Part shown: positions 1-8,791 of the stretch, piece after piece
Numbering within the stretch: the stretch's first letter is position 1
Layout of the letters: every line of letters starts with the position of its first letter
Source: Citrobacter amalonaticus
GTDB lineage: Bacteria; Pseudomonadota; Gammaproteobacteria; Enterobacterales; Enterobacteriaceae
Assembly (NCBI RefSeq): GCF_001559075.2
Contig: NZ_CP014015.2
Coordinates: forward strand, 124,001-188,000
Direction of reading: 5' to 3'
Length of the DNA stretch: 64,000 bases
Translations under genes and position numbers: made by a program
The notes under the pieces: generated by a model
What the model was told of the DNA's origin: nothing
What the model saw: only the letters and a program-made list of their open reading frames with translations
The model's database searches: none

Positions 1-368
1 TCGCCATTATCGGCATTATTTTGCTGATCGGCATCGTGAAGAAAAATGCCATCATGATGATCGACTTTGCCCTTGCTGCTGAGCGCGAACAGGGGATGGC
101 GCCGCGCGAGGCGATTTTCCAGGCCTGTCTGCTGCGTTTTCGTCCGATTCTGATGACCACGCTGGCAGCGCTGCTGGGCGCACTGCCACTGATGCTGAGC
201 ACCGGCGTGGGGGCAGAACTGCGCCGTCCGCTGGGGATTGGTATGGTGGGCGGCTTACTGGTCAGCCAGGTGTTGACACTGTTCACCACCCCGGTTATCT
301 ATCTGCTGTTTGACCGCCTGTCGCTATATATGAAAAACCGCTTCTCTCACCGGGAAGAGGAGGCGTAA
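1..368 (+). CDS. mdtB: MdtB, RND efflux transporter subunit (C-terminal part)
   Basis: This is the last ~122 codons of an inner-membrane RND drug/proton antiporter; the 5' part lies outside the window and the reading frame is open from base 3. The visible piece carries the final RND transmembrane helices, including the IGIVKKNAIMMIDFALAAE segment that is nearly identical in MdtC downstream. In E. coli MdtB and MdtC form a heterotrimer that, with MdtA and TolC, exports bile salts and novobiocin. The stop codon directly abuts the mdtC start, which fits one operon with coupled translation. Family and identity are clear from sequence and neighbours. Confidence 0.95.
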   Translation, partial: AIIGIILLIGIVKKNAIMMIDFALAAEREQGMAPREAIFQACLLRFRPILMTTLAALLGALPLMLSTGVGAELRRPLGIGMVGGLLVSQVLTLFTTPVIYLLFDRLSLYMKNRFSHREEEA

Positions 369-3300
369 ATGAAGTTTTTCGCGCTTTTCATTTACCGTCC
401 GGTGGCGACAATTTTAATCTCTCTCGCCATCACCCTCTGCGGCGTGCTGGGGTTTCGACTGTTGCCTGTCGCCCCGCTGCCGCAGGTCGATTTTCCGGTG
501 ATTATGGTCAGCGCCTCGCTGCCGGGAGCCTCGCCGGAGACCATGGCATCCTCCGTCGCAACGCCGCTGGAGCGCTCACTGGGGCGCATTGCCGGGGTCA
601 GTGAGATGACCTCAAGCAGTTCCCTCGGCAGCACGCGCATCATTTTACAATTTAACTTCGATCGCGATATCAACGGCGCGGCGCGAGATGTGCAGGCAGC
701 GATAAATGCGGCGCAAAGTCTGCTGCCAAGCGGCATGCCGAGCCGACCAACTTACCGCAAAGCCAATCCGTCCGACGCGCCGATCATGATTCTGACGCTG
801 ACCTCGGAGACATATTCGCAAGGTGAGCTATACGACTTCGCCTCAACCCAACTGGCGCAGACCATCGCGCAAATCGACGGTGTCGGCGACGTTGACGTAG
901 GCGGCAGCTCGCTGCCCGCCGTGCGCATCGGGTTGAATCCGCAGGCGCTGTTTAACCAGGGCGTCTCACTGGATGAGGTACGCACCGCCATCAGCAACGC
1001 TAACGTGCGCAAACCGCAAGGGGCGCTGGAAGATTCCACGCATCGCTGGCAGATCCAGACCAATGACGAACTCAAAACGGCGGCGGAATATCAGCCACTG
1101 GTGATTCATTACAACAATGGCGGCGCCGTACGGCTGGGTGATGTCGCCACGGTGACGGACTCGGTACAGGATGTCCGCAACGCCGGGATGACCAACGCCA
1201 AACCGGCGATTTTGCTGATGATCCGCAAACTGCCGGAAGCCAACATTATCCAGACGGTCGACAGCATTCGGGCCAGACTCCCGGAGTTGCAGTCCACCAT
1301 CCCGGCGTCGATTGATATGCAAATCGCCCAGGATCGCTCGCCAACCATCCGCGCCTCGCTGGAAGAGGTTGAGCAGACGCTGGTCATTTCCGTGGCGCTG
1401 GTCATTCTGGTGGTCTTTCTGTTCCTGCGCTCCGGACGTGCCACGCTGATCCCCGCCGTGGCGGTTCCGGTTTCGTTAATTGGCACCTTTGCCGCGATGT
1501 ATCTGTGCGGATTCAGCCTCAATAACCTGTCGCTGATGGCGCTGACCATCGCCACCGGCTTTGTGGTAGATGACGCCATCGTGGTGCTGGAAAATATCTC
1601 ACGTCATCTGGAAGCCGGAATGAAACCCTTGCAGGCCGCGCTGCAGGGGACGCGTGAAGTGGGCTTTACCGTGCTGTCTATGAGCCTGTCGCTGGTTGCC
1701 GTGTTCCTGCCGTTGCTGCTGATGGGCGGGCTGCCGGGACGATTACTGCGTGAATTTGCCGTCACGCTGTCGGTGGCGATTGGTATCTCGCTGCTGGTTT
1801 CGCTCACGCTCACCCCAATGATGTGCGGCTGGATGCTGAAATCCAGCCAGCCGCGGGAGCAGAAACGGCTGCGCGGATTTGGCCGCATGCTGGTCGCACT
1901 GCAACAGGGCTACGGTAAGTCGCTGAAATGGGTGCTCAACCATACGCGACTGGTCGGCGTGGTGCTGCTCGGCACTATTGCACTGAATATCTGGCTCTAC
2001 ATTTCAATTCCGAAAACCTTCTTCCCGGAGCAAGACACCGGCGTATTGATGGGCGGGATTCAGGCTGACCAGAGCATCTCGTTTCAGGCGATGCGCGGTA
2101 AGCTTCAGGACTTTATGAAGATTATTCGCGATGATCCGGCCGTGGATAATGTCACCGGATTTACCGGCGGCTCGCGAGTCAACAGCGGGATGATGTTTAT
2201 CACCCTTAAGTCCCGCGACGAACGTCGGGAGACTGCGCAGCAGGTGATCGACCGTCTGAGGGTGAAACTGGCAAAAGAGCCGGGTGCCAATCTGTTCCTG
2301 ATGGCGGTACAGGATATTCGCGTCGGCGGACGCCAGTCCAATGCCAGCTATCAGTACACGCTGCTGTCAGACGATCTGGCTGCGCTACGCGAATGGGAAC
2401 CGAAGATCCGCAAAGCCTTAGCCGCCCTCCCCCAACTGGCGGACGTCAACTCCGACCAACAGGATAACGGTGCGGAGATGAACCTTATCTACGATCGTGA
2501 AACCATGGCGCGGCTGGGTATTGACGTGCAGGCGGCTAATAGCCTGTTAAACAACGCCTTTGGTCAGCGGCAGATCTCCACCATCTATCAGCCGATGAAC
2601 CAGTATAAAGTGGTGATGGAAGTCGATCCGCGCTACACCCAGGACATCAGCGCGCTGGAGAAAATGTACGTCATTAACAGTGAAGGCAAGGCGATTCCGC
2701 TCTCCTGGTTTGCCAAATGGCAACCGGCGAACGCGCCGCTGTCGGTGAATCATCAGGGGCTGTCAGCAGCGTCCACCGTCTCCTTCAACCTGCCTACGGG
2801 TTCCTCGTTGTCAGAAGCCAGTGACGCCATTCATCGGGCGATGACCCAACTTGGCGTGCCGTCCACCGTGCGCGGCAGTTTTGCCGGGACCGCGCAGGTC
2901 TTCCAGGAAACGATGAATTCTCAGGTGATCCTGATTATTGCCGCGATTGCCACGGTCTATATTGTGCTCGGCATGCTGTATGAAAGTTATGTTCACCCGC
3001 TGACCATCCTCTCCACCCTTCCCTCCGCAGGGGTGGGCGCACTGTTAGCGCTGGAGATTTTCGATGCCCCGTTCAGCCTAATCGCCCTGATAGGGATCAT
3101 GCTATTGATTGGCATCGTGAAGAAAAACGCCATCATGATGGTCGATTTTGCGCTGGAAGCGCAGAGGCATGGCAACCTCACCCCGGAACAGGCGATTTTC
3201 CAGGCCTGTCTGCTGCGTTTTCGCCCGATTATGATGACCACGCTGGCCGCACTGTTTGGCGCGCTGCCGCTGGTGCTTTCCGGCGGCGACGGTTCTGAAC

Positions 3301-3449
3301 TGCGCCAGCCGCTGGGGATAACCATTGTCGGCGGTCTGGTGATGAGCCAGTTGTTAACGCTCTATACCACTCCGGTGGTGTACCTCTTCTTCGACCGTCT
3401 GCGGCTGCGTTTTTCGCGTAAACACCGTAAACCGATAACTGAGACATGA
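369..3449 (+). CDS. mdtC: MdtC, RND multidrug efflux transporter subunit
   Basis: A 1026-residue RND (HAE1) antiporter, matching the E. coli length of about 1025. It has the expected layout: one N-terminal helix (about residues 10-30), a large periplasmic porter domain, a central block of helices (about 335-490), a second porter domain, and a C-terminal helix block including IGIVKKNAIMMVDFALEAQ near residue 913. It partners MdtB in the MdtABC-TolC tripartite pump in the inner membrane, driven by proton flux. Its stop overlaps the mdtD start by 4 bp (ATGA). The operon is under BaeR control in E. coli; that promoter is outside this window. Confidence 0.97.
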   Translation: MKFFALFIYRPVATILISLAITLCGVLGFRLLPVAPLPQVDFPVIMVSASLPGASPETMASSVATPLERSLGRIAGVSEMTSSSSLGSTRIILQFNFDRDINGAARDVQAAINAAQSLLPSGMPSRPTYRKANPSDAPIMILTLTSETYSQGELYDFASTQLAQTIAQIDGVGDVDVGGSSLPAVRIGLNPQALFNQGVSLDEVRTAISNANVRKPQGALEDSTHRWQIQTNDELKTAAEYQPLVIHYNNGGAVRLGDVATVTDSVQDVRNAGMTNAKPAILLMIRKLPEANIIQTVDSIRARLPELQSTIPASIDMQIAQDRSPTIRASLEEVEQTLVISVALVILVVFLFLRSGRATLIPAVAVPVSLIGTFAAMYLCGFSLNNLSLMALTIATGFVVDDAIVVLENISRHLEAGMKPLQAALQGTREVGFTVLSMSLSLVAVFLPLLLMGGLPGRLLREFAVTLSVAIGISLLVSLTLTPMMCGWMLKSSQPREQKRLRGFGRMLVALQQGYGKSLKWVLNHTRLVGVVLLGTIALNIWLYISIPKTFFPEQDTGVLMGGIQADQSISFQAMRGKLQDFMKIIRDDPAVDNVTGFTGGSRVNSGMMFITLKSRDERRETAQQVIDRLRVKLAKEPGANLFLMAVQDIRVGGRQSNASYQYTLLSDDLAALREWEPKIRKALAALPQLADVNSDQQDNGAEMNLIYDRETMARLGIDVQAANSLLNNAFGQRQISTIYQPMNQYKVVMEVDPRYTQDISALEKMYVINSEGKAIPLSWFAKWQPANAPLSVNHQGLSAASTVSFNLPTGSSLSEASDAIHRAMTQLGVPSTVRGSFAGTAQVFQETMNSQVILIIAAIATVYIVLGMLYESYVHPLTILSTLPSAGVGALLALEIFDAPFSLIALIGIMLLIGIVKKNAIMMVDFALEAQRHGNLTPEQAIFQACLLRFRPIMMTTLAALFGALPLVLSGGDGSELRQPLGITIVGGLVMSQLLTLYTTPVVYLFFDRLRLRFSRKHRKPITET

Positions 3450-4858
3450 CAGAACTCCCCAACAGCACCCGCTGGCAACTGTGGATTGTGGCATTCGGCT
3501 TCTTTATGCAGTCGCTGGATACCACCATCGTCAATACTGCGCTTCCCTCGATGGCGAAAAGCCTCGGGGAAAGCCCGCTGCACATGCATATGGTCGTGGT
3601 CTCGTATGTGCTGACCGTGGCGGTCATGCTGCCTGCCAGCGGTTGGCTGGCGGACAAAATCGGCGTGCGGAATATTTTCTTTACCGCCATTGTACTGTTT
3701 ACCCTGGGCTCGCTGTTTTGCGCTGGTTCCGGCACGCTAAATGAACTGGTCATGGCGCGGGTGTTACAGGGCGTTGGCGGTGCCATGATGGTACCGGTCG
3801 GCCGGCTGACGGTGATGAAGATTGTCCCGCGCGAGCAGTACATGGCGGCGATGACGTTTGTCACGCTGCCGGGCCAGATAGGCCCGTTGCTGGGCCCGGC
3901 GCTGGGCGGGATCCTCGTGGAATATGCCTCCTGGCACTGGATTTTCCTGATCAACCTTCCGGTCGGTATTGTCGGCGCGATCGCCACGCTGATGCTGATG
4001 CCCAACTACACCATGCAAACCCGACGCTTCGATCTCTCGGGTTTTCTGCTGCTGGCGGCTGGGATGGCGGTTCTGACCATCGCGCTGGACGGCAGCAAAG
4101 GGATGGGGATGTCGTCGTTCGCGCTCGGTGCGCTGGTGGTGTGCGGCGTGGCGGCCATTTTGCTCTACCTGAAGCACGCCAACGATAACCCGCGGGCGCT
4201 GTTCAGTCTCCACCTGTTCCGCACGCCAACCTTCTCGCTGGGGCTGTTTGGCAGCTTTGCCGGACGCATCGGCAGCGGCATGTTGCCTTTCATGACGCCG
4301 GTCTTTTTGCAAATTGGTCTCGGCTTTTCCCCGTTTCACGCCGGGCTGATGATGATCCCCATGGTGCTCGGCAGTATGGGGATGAAACGGATTGTCGTAC
4401 AGGTGGTTAACCGTTTTGGCTATCGGCGGGTGCTGGTCTTCACCACGCTCGGACTGTCGGTGGTAACCCTGCTGTTTATGTCCACTGCGCTGTTGGGCTG
4501 GTATTACGTGCTGCCGCTGGTGCTGTTTGTTCAGGGCATGGTCAACTCGACGCGTTTCTCCTCCATGAACACCCTGACCCTGAAAGATCTGCCGGATGAG
4601 TTAGCCAGCAGCGGGAACAGCCTGCTGTCGATGATTATGCAACTCTCGATGAGTATCGGCGTCACCGTTGCCGGTCTGCTGCTAGGGATGTTCGCGCAGC
4701 AGCATATGACAGTGGATAGCGGAACGTCGCATACCGTCTTTATGTACACCTGGCTGTGTATGGCTTTTATCATCGCGTTGCCCGCTGTGATCTTTGCCCG
4801 CGTCCCAAACGATACCCATAAAAATGTCGTCATTGCGCGACGCAAAAGGAGAACCTGA
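3446..4858 (+). CDS. mdtD: MdtD, MFS transporter of the DHA2 type
   Basis: A 470-residue major facilitator protein with many hydrophobic helices (14 expected for the DHA2 family). It starts with the typical SLDTTIVNTALPSMAKSL segment near residues 23-40 and carries a WLADKIGVRN motif between helices 2 and 3. In E. coli the gene (also called iceT) lies in the same operon but is not needed for MdtABC pump activity; export of citrate/iron has been proposed. Start and stop overlap mdtC and baeS by 4 and 1 bp, so translation is probably coupled. The substrate cannot be read from the sequence. Confidence 0.93.
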   Translation: MTELPNSTRWQLWIVAFGFFMQSLDTTIVNTALPSMAKSLGESPLHMHMVVVSYVLTVAVMLPASGWLADKIGVRNIFFTAIVLFTLGSLFCAGSGTLNELVMARVLQGVGGAMMVPVGRLTVMKIVPREQYMAAMTFVTLPGQIGPLLGPALGGILVEYASWHWIFLINLPVGIVGAIATLMLMPNYTMQTRRFDLSGFLLLAAGMAVLTIALDGSKGMGMSSFALGALVVCGVAAILLYLKHANDNPRALFSLHLFRTPTFSLGLFGSFAGRIGSGMLPFMTPVFLQIGLGFSPFHAGLMMIPMVLGSMGMKRIVVQVVNRFGYRRVLVFTTLGLSVVTLLFMSTALLGWYYVLPLVLFVQGMVNSTRFSSMNTLTLKDLPDELASSGNSLLSMIMQLSMSIGVTVAGLLLGMFAQQHMTVDSGTSHTVFMYTWLCMAFIIALPAVIFARVPNDTHKNVVIARRKRRT

Positions 4859-6261
4859 TGAAGCTCTGGCGACCCGGTATTACCGGCAAACTGTTTCTGG
4901 CGATTTTCGCCACCTGCATTGTGTTGTTGATCAGTATGCATTGGGCGGTACGCATCAGCTTCGAACGAGGGTTCATTGACTACATCAAAAACGGCAACGA
5001 GCAGCGTCTGACCATGCTCAGCGACGCGTTAGGTGAACAGTACCAACAGCACGGTAGCTGGCGCTTTTTACGCAATAATGACCGCTTTGTGTTTCAGATC
5101 CTCCGCTCCTTTGAACATGACAAAGACGATGACAGACAAGGCCCGGGTATGCCGCCGCATGGCTGGCGTACACAGTTCTGGGTGGTGGACCAGGATGCGC
5201 ATGTCATGGTTGGCCCGCGCGGTCCGGTTCCCGGAGACGGCACGCGGCGGCCCATTCTGGTGAACGGCCAGGAGGTCGGCGCCGTCATTGCCTCCCCTGT
5301 TGAACGCCTGACGCGTAACACCGACATCAACTTCGATAAACAGCAGCGGCGCACCAGTTGGCTTATTGTGGCGCTCTCAACCTTGCTGGCGGCGCTGGCG
5401 ACCTTTCCACTCGCGCGCGGACTGCTGGCCCCGGTCAAACGGCTGGTCGAAGGCACGCACAAACTGGCCGCCGGGGATTTCACCACCCGTGTTGCCGCCA
5501 CCAGCGCCGATGAGCTGGGCAAACTGGCGCAGGACTTTAACCAGCTCGCCAGTACCCTGGAAAAGAACCAGCAGATGCGTCGCGATTTTATGGCCGATAT
5601 CTCGCATGAACTGCGTACACCGCTGGCTGTCCTGCGCGGTGAACTGGAAGCGATTCAGGATGGCGTGCGGAAATTCACGCCGGAATCGGTGGCCTCGTTA
5701 CAGGCGGAAGTGGGGACGCTGACCAAACTGGTCGACGATCTGCACCAGCTTTCGATGTCTGACGAAGGCGCGCTGGCCTACCAAAAAACCACCGTCGACC
5801 TGATCCCACTACTGGAAGTAGCGGGCGGCGCATTCCGCGAACGTTTTGCCAGCCGTGGTCTGACGCTACAGTTTTCCCTGCCCGATAGCGTTACCGTGTT
5901 CGGCGATCGCGATCGCCTGATGCAGTTATTCAACAACCTGTTAGAAAACAGCCTTCGTTACACCGACAGCGGCGGCAGCTTGCTTATCAGCGCAGAGCAG
6001 CGCGACAAACGCGTGCTGATCACCTTCGCCGACTCCGCGCCGGGAGTCAGCGACGAGCAGTTGCACAAACTGTTCGAACGATTCTACCGTACCGAGGGAT
6101 CGCGCAACCGCGCCAGCGGAGGGTCCGGACTGGGACTGGCGATTTGCGTCAACATCGTCGACGCGCATAATGGTCACATCCACGCTGCCCATTCGCCTTT
6201 TGGCGGGGTTAGCATTACAGTAGAGCTACCGCTGGAACGCGATTTACAGAGAGACGTATGA
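4858..6261 (+). CDS. baeS: BaeS, envelope-stress sensor histidine kinase
   Basis: A 467-residue inner-membrane sensor kinase. An N-terminal helix (about 12-33) and a second helix (about 165-187) enclose a periplasmic sensor region; a HAMP segment follows. The H box FMADISHELRTPLAVL places the phospho-accepting histidine at residue 250. The N box NNLLENSLRYTDSGG and the glycine-rich ATP lid SGGSGLGLAI are intact. With BaeR it forms the Bae response to indole, flavonoids, zinc and envelope damage, inducing mdtABCD and acrD in E. coli. TGATG overlap with mdtD and a 4-bp overlap with baeR show a tight operon. Confidence 0.96.
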   Translation: MKLWRPGITGKLFLAIFATCIVLLISMHWAVRISFERGFIDYIKNGNEQRLTMLSDALGEQYQQHGSWRFLRNNDRFVFQILRSFEHDKDDDRQGPGMPPHGWRTQFWVVDQDAHVMVGPRGPVPGDGTRRPILVNGQEVGAVIASPVERLTRNTDINFDKQQRRTSWLIVALSTLLAALATFPLARGLLAPVKRLVEGTHKLAAGDFTTRVAATSADELGKLAQDFNQLASTLEKNQQMRRDFMADISHELRTPLAVLRGELEAIQDGVRKFTPESVASLQAEVGTLTKLVDDLHQLSMSDEGALAYQKTTVDLIPLLEVAGGAFRERFASRGLTLQFSLPDSVTVFGDRDRLMQLFNNLLENSLRYTDSGGSLLISAEQRDKRVLITFADSAPGVSDEQLHKLFERFYRTEGSRNRASGGSGLGLAICVNIVDAHNGHIHAAHSPFGGVSITVELPLERDLQRDV

Positions 6262-6980
6262 CTGAGTTACCCATTGATGAAAACACGCCACGCATCCTGA
6301 TTGTGGAAGATGAACCCAAGCTGGGACAGTTAATTATCGACTATCTGCGCGCCGCGAGCTATGCCCCGACGCTGATTAGCCATGGCGATCAGGTACTGCC
6401 TTATGTGCGCCAGACACCGCCGGATTTAATCCTGCTGGATCTGATGCTGCCGGGGACCGACGGTCTGACCCTGTGTCGCGAAATCCGTCGCTTCTCCGAG
6501 GTGCCAGTTGTAATGGTCACCGCCAAAATTGAGGAGATCGACCGCCTGCTGGGGCTGGAAATTGGCGCGGATGATTACATCTGCAAACCCTACAGCCCGC
6601 GCGAAGTGGTCGCCCGCGTGAAAACCATTCTGCGCCGCTGTAAGCCGCAGCGTGAACTGCAGCAACTGGACGCCGAAAGCCCGCTGATCGTCGATGAAAG
6701 CCGTTTCCAGGCCTCCTGGCGCAATAAAATGCTCGACCTGACGCCTGCGGAATTCCGTCTGCTCAAAACGCTGTCTCATGAGCCGGGGAAAGTCTTTTCC
6801 CGCGAGCAGTTGCTGAATCATCTCTATGATGATTATCGCGTGGTCACCGACCGCACCATCGACAGCCATATCAAAAACCTGCGTCGCAAACTGGAAGCGC
6901 TTGATGAAGAGCAGTCGTTTATCCGTGCGGTGTATGGCGTCGGGTATCGCTGGGAAGCGGATGCCTGCCGGATTGCCTGA
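6258..6980 (+). CDS. baeR: BaeR, OmpR-family response regulator
   Basis: A 240-residue two-domain regulator. The receiver domain has the acidic pair in VEDEP, the phospho-acceptor Asp61 in LLDLMLPG, and the conserved lysine in YICKPYSPREV. The C-terminal winged helix (about 135-235) ends with the typical AVYGVGYRW signature. It is the partner of BaeS and in E. coli activates mdtABCD-baeSR, acrD and spy. Last gene of the operon: an intrinsic terminator follows within 20 bp of the stop. Confidence 0.97.
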   Translation: MTELPIDENTPRILIVEDEPKLGQLIIDYLRAASYAPTLISHGDQVLPYVRQTPPDLILLDLMLPGTDGLTLCREIRRFSEVPVVMVTAKIEEIDRLLGLEIGADDYICKPYSPREVVARVKTILRRCKPQRELQQLDAESPLIVDESRFQASWRNKMLDLTPAEFRLLKTLSHEPGKVFSREQLLNHLYDDYRVVTDRTIDSHIKNLRRKLEALDEEQSFIRAVYGVGYRWEADACRIA

Positions 6981-6998
6981 CACGGCAGCGCAAATAGT

Positions 6999-7035
6999 GG
7001 CCCGATAACGCCGCGTTATCGGGCCTGGCGTTTTC
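6999..7035 (+). terminator. Terminator of the mdt-bae operon
   Basis: A perfect 12-bp stem, GGCCCGATAACG (6999-7010) with its complement at 7014-7025, a 3-nt loop, then a T-rich tail (GCGTTTTCCTTT). It lies directly after the baeR stop. Confidence 0.85.
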
Positions 7036-7146
7036 CTTTACCTCGTTTGTCCGCAGCGCTACAATGCCCGCCCTTAACGTGAGGACTCTCCTCTAGCCGC
7101 TTCATCAGGTGAAGCGGATCTGACCTGTCATCAGAACGAGAACACT

Positions 7147-8508
7147 ATGTTTAAACCGGAACTCCTTTCCCCGGCGGGAACGCTGAAAAATATGCGTTAC
7201 GCTTTCGCCTATGGCGCAGATGCCGTCTATGCGGGCCAGCCGCGTTACTCGCTGCGCGTGCGCAATAACGAATTCAATCACGAGAATCTGCAGCGCGGCA
7301 TTAATGAAGCCCACGAGTTGGGGAAAAAATTCTACGTGGTGGTCAACATCGCGCCGCATAACGCAAAGCTGAAAACCTTTATCCGCGATTTGAAGCCGGT
7401 AGTGGAAATGGGTCCGGATGCCCTGATCATGTCTGATCCGGGCCTTATCATGCTGGTGCGTGAGCACTTCCCGCAGATGCCGATTCACCTCTCCGTGCAG
7501 GCCAACGCCGTGAACTGGGCGACGGTGAAATTCTGGCATTCGATGGGGCTGACCCGCGTGATTCTGTCGCGCGAACTGTCGCTGGAAGAGATTGAAGAGA
7601 TCCGCAACCAGGTACCGGAGATGGAGATTGAGATCTTCGTTCACGGCGCGCTGTGCATGGCCTATTCCGGTCGCTGCCTGCTTTCCGGTTACATCAATAA
7701 GCGCGACCCGAACCAGGGCACCTGTACCAACGCCTGCCGTTGGGAATATAACGTACAGGAAGGCAAAGAAGATGTGGTCGGTAATATCGTCCACAAATAC
7801 GAGCCGATCCCGGTACAAAACGTGGAGCCGACGCTGGGTATCGGCGCGCCAACCGATAAAGTGTTTATGATTGAAGAGGCCCAGCGTCCGGGCGAATACA
7901 TGACCGCGTTCGAAGACGAGCACGGCACTTACATCATGAACTCGAAAGATCTGCGTGCCATCGCCCACGTTGAACGCCTGACGCAGATGGGCGTGCACTC
8001 GCTGAAAATTGAAGGTCGCACCAAATCCTTCTACTACTGCGCGCGTACCGCACAGGTTTATCGCAAAGCGATTGACGACGCCGCTGCCGGCAAACCGTTT
8101 GACCCGCAGTTGCTGGAAACGCTGGAAGGTCTGGCGCACCGTGGCTACACCGAAGGTTTTCTCCGTCGCCACACCCATGACGATTATCAAAACTACGAAT
8201 ACGGTTACTCGGTTTCCGAGCGTCAGCAGTTCGTGGGCGAGTTTACCGGTGAGCGCAAAGGCGACCTCGCAGCCGTGGCGGTGAAAAATAAATTCTCGGT
8301 CGGCGACAGCCTGGAACTGATGACCCCGCAGGGCAACGTGAACTTCACGTTAGCGCAGATGGAAAACGCCAAAGGCGAGCCAATGCCAGTGGCGCCGGGT
8401 GACGGTTATACCGTATGGATCCCTGTTCCACAGGATCTGATGCTGGATTATGCACTGTTAATGCGCAATTTTTCCGGCGAATCAACGCGAAATCCGCACG
8501 CTAAATAG
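7147..8508 (+). CDS. yegQ: TrhP (YegQ), tRNA 5-hydroxyuridine biosynthesis, U32-peptidase family
   Basis: A 453-residue protein of the U32 family, same length as E. coli YegQ/TrhP, which is needed for prephenate-dependent hydroxylation of U34 in tRNAs. The family signature EIFVHGALCMAYSGRCLLSG lies around residues 160-180, and the cysteines in GRCLLS, GTCTNACRW and SFYYCAR are the probable Fe-S ligands. It stands alone: the yegP gene that precedes it in some genomes is not present between it and baeR. Expression in E. coli is constitutive; nothing specific is visible upstream apart from a moderate GAACGAGAA ribosome-binding region. Confidence 0.93.
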   Translation: MFKPELLSPAGTLKNMRYAFAYGADAVYAGQPRYSLRVRNNEFNHENLQRGINEAHELGKKFYVVVNIAPHNAKLKTFIRDLKPVVEMGPDALIMSDPGLIMLVREHFPQMPIHLSVQANAVNWATVKFWHSMGLTRVILSRELSLEEIEEIRNQVPEMEIEIFVHGALCMAYSGRCLLSGYINKRDPNQGTCTNACRWEYNVQEGKEDVVGNIVHKYEPIPVQNVEPTLGIGAPTDKVFMIEEAQRPGEYMTAFEDEHGTYIMNSKDLRAIAHVERLTQMGVHSLKIEGRTKSFYYCARTAQVYRKAIDDAAAGKPFDPQLLETLEGLAHRGYTEGFLRRHTHDDYQNYEYGYSVSERQQFVGEFTGERKGDLAAVAVKNKFSVGDSLELMTPQGNVNFTLAQMENAKGEPMPVAPGDGYTVWIPVPQDLMLDYALLMRNFSGESTRNPHAK

Positions 8509-8543
8509 TTAATCAGGGTTATTTTTTCACGCCAGGAGGAATC

Positions 8544-8559
8544 TTAGAAACCGATCACA
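8544..8559 (+). promoter_or_regulatory. CRP box of cyaR
   Basis: TTAGA-N6-TCACA, with one intact half-site and one degenerate one. Its centre is about 42 bp before the CyaR 5' end at 8594, the class II activator position, and a TATTAT -10 element lies at 8581-8586. CyaR is CRP-cAMP activated in E. coli, which fits. Confidence 0.75.
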
Positions 8560-8593
8560 TACCGCTTCGTTCATTAAGGGTATTATCCGTTTC

Positions 8594-8680
8594 GCTGAAA
8601 AACATAACCCATAAATGCTAGCTGTACCAGGAACCACCTCCTTAGCCTGCGTAATCTCCCTTACGCAGGCTTATTTTTTT
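8594..8680 (+). ncRNA. cyaR: CyaR, Hfq-dependent small regulatory RNA
   Basis: An 87-nt region between yegQ and yegS matching E. coli CyaR (RyeE) as I know it. It opens with GCTGAAAAACATAACCC and contains the conserved single-stranded seed GTACCAGGAACCACCTCC. It ends in a perfect intrinsic terminator: AGCCTGCGTAA, a 6-nt loop, its complement and then TTATTTTTTT. CyaR represses ompX, luxS, nadE and yqaE by pairing through the anti-Shine-Dalgarno loop and needs Hfq. The 5' end is placed by homology; the 3' end by the terminator. Confidence 0.95.
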
Positions 8681-8791
8681 TGCGGCCTGATCGTATATTG
8701 TGTGTGTATTTTAAGCCTGTTCTGACCTCCCCTTTTCGTTTCTGCTATACACTTTCTTCATAGATTCCAAAAACAAACAGGCAAAAAAGGA

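Noticed and set aside
3229..4005. 258-codon minus-strand frame across the mdtC-mdtD junction
   Set aside because: Covers two well-identified genes in the other direction and has no recognisable domain.
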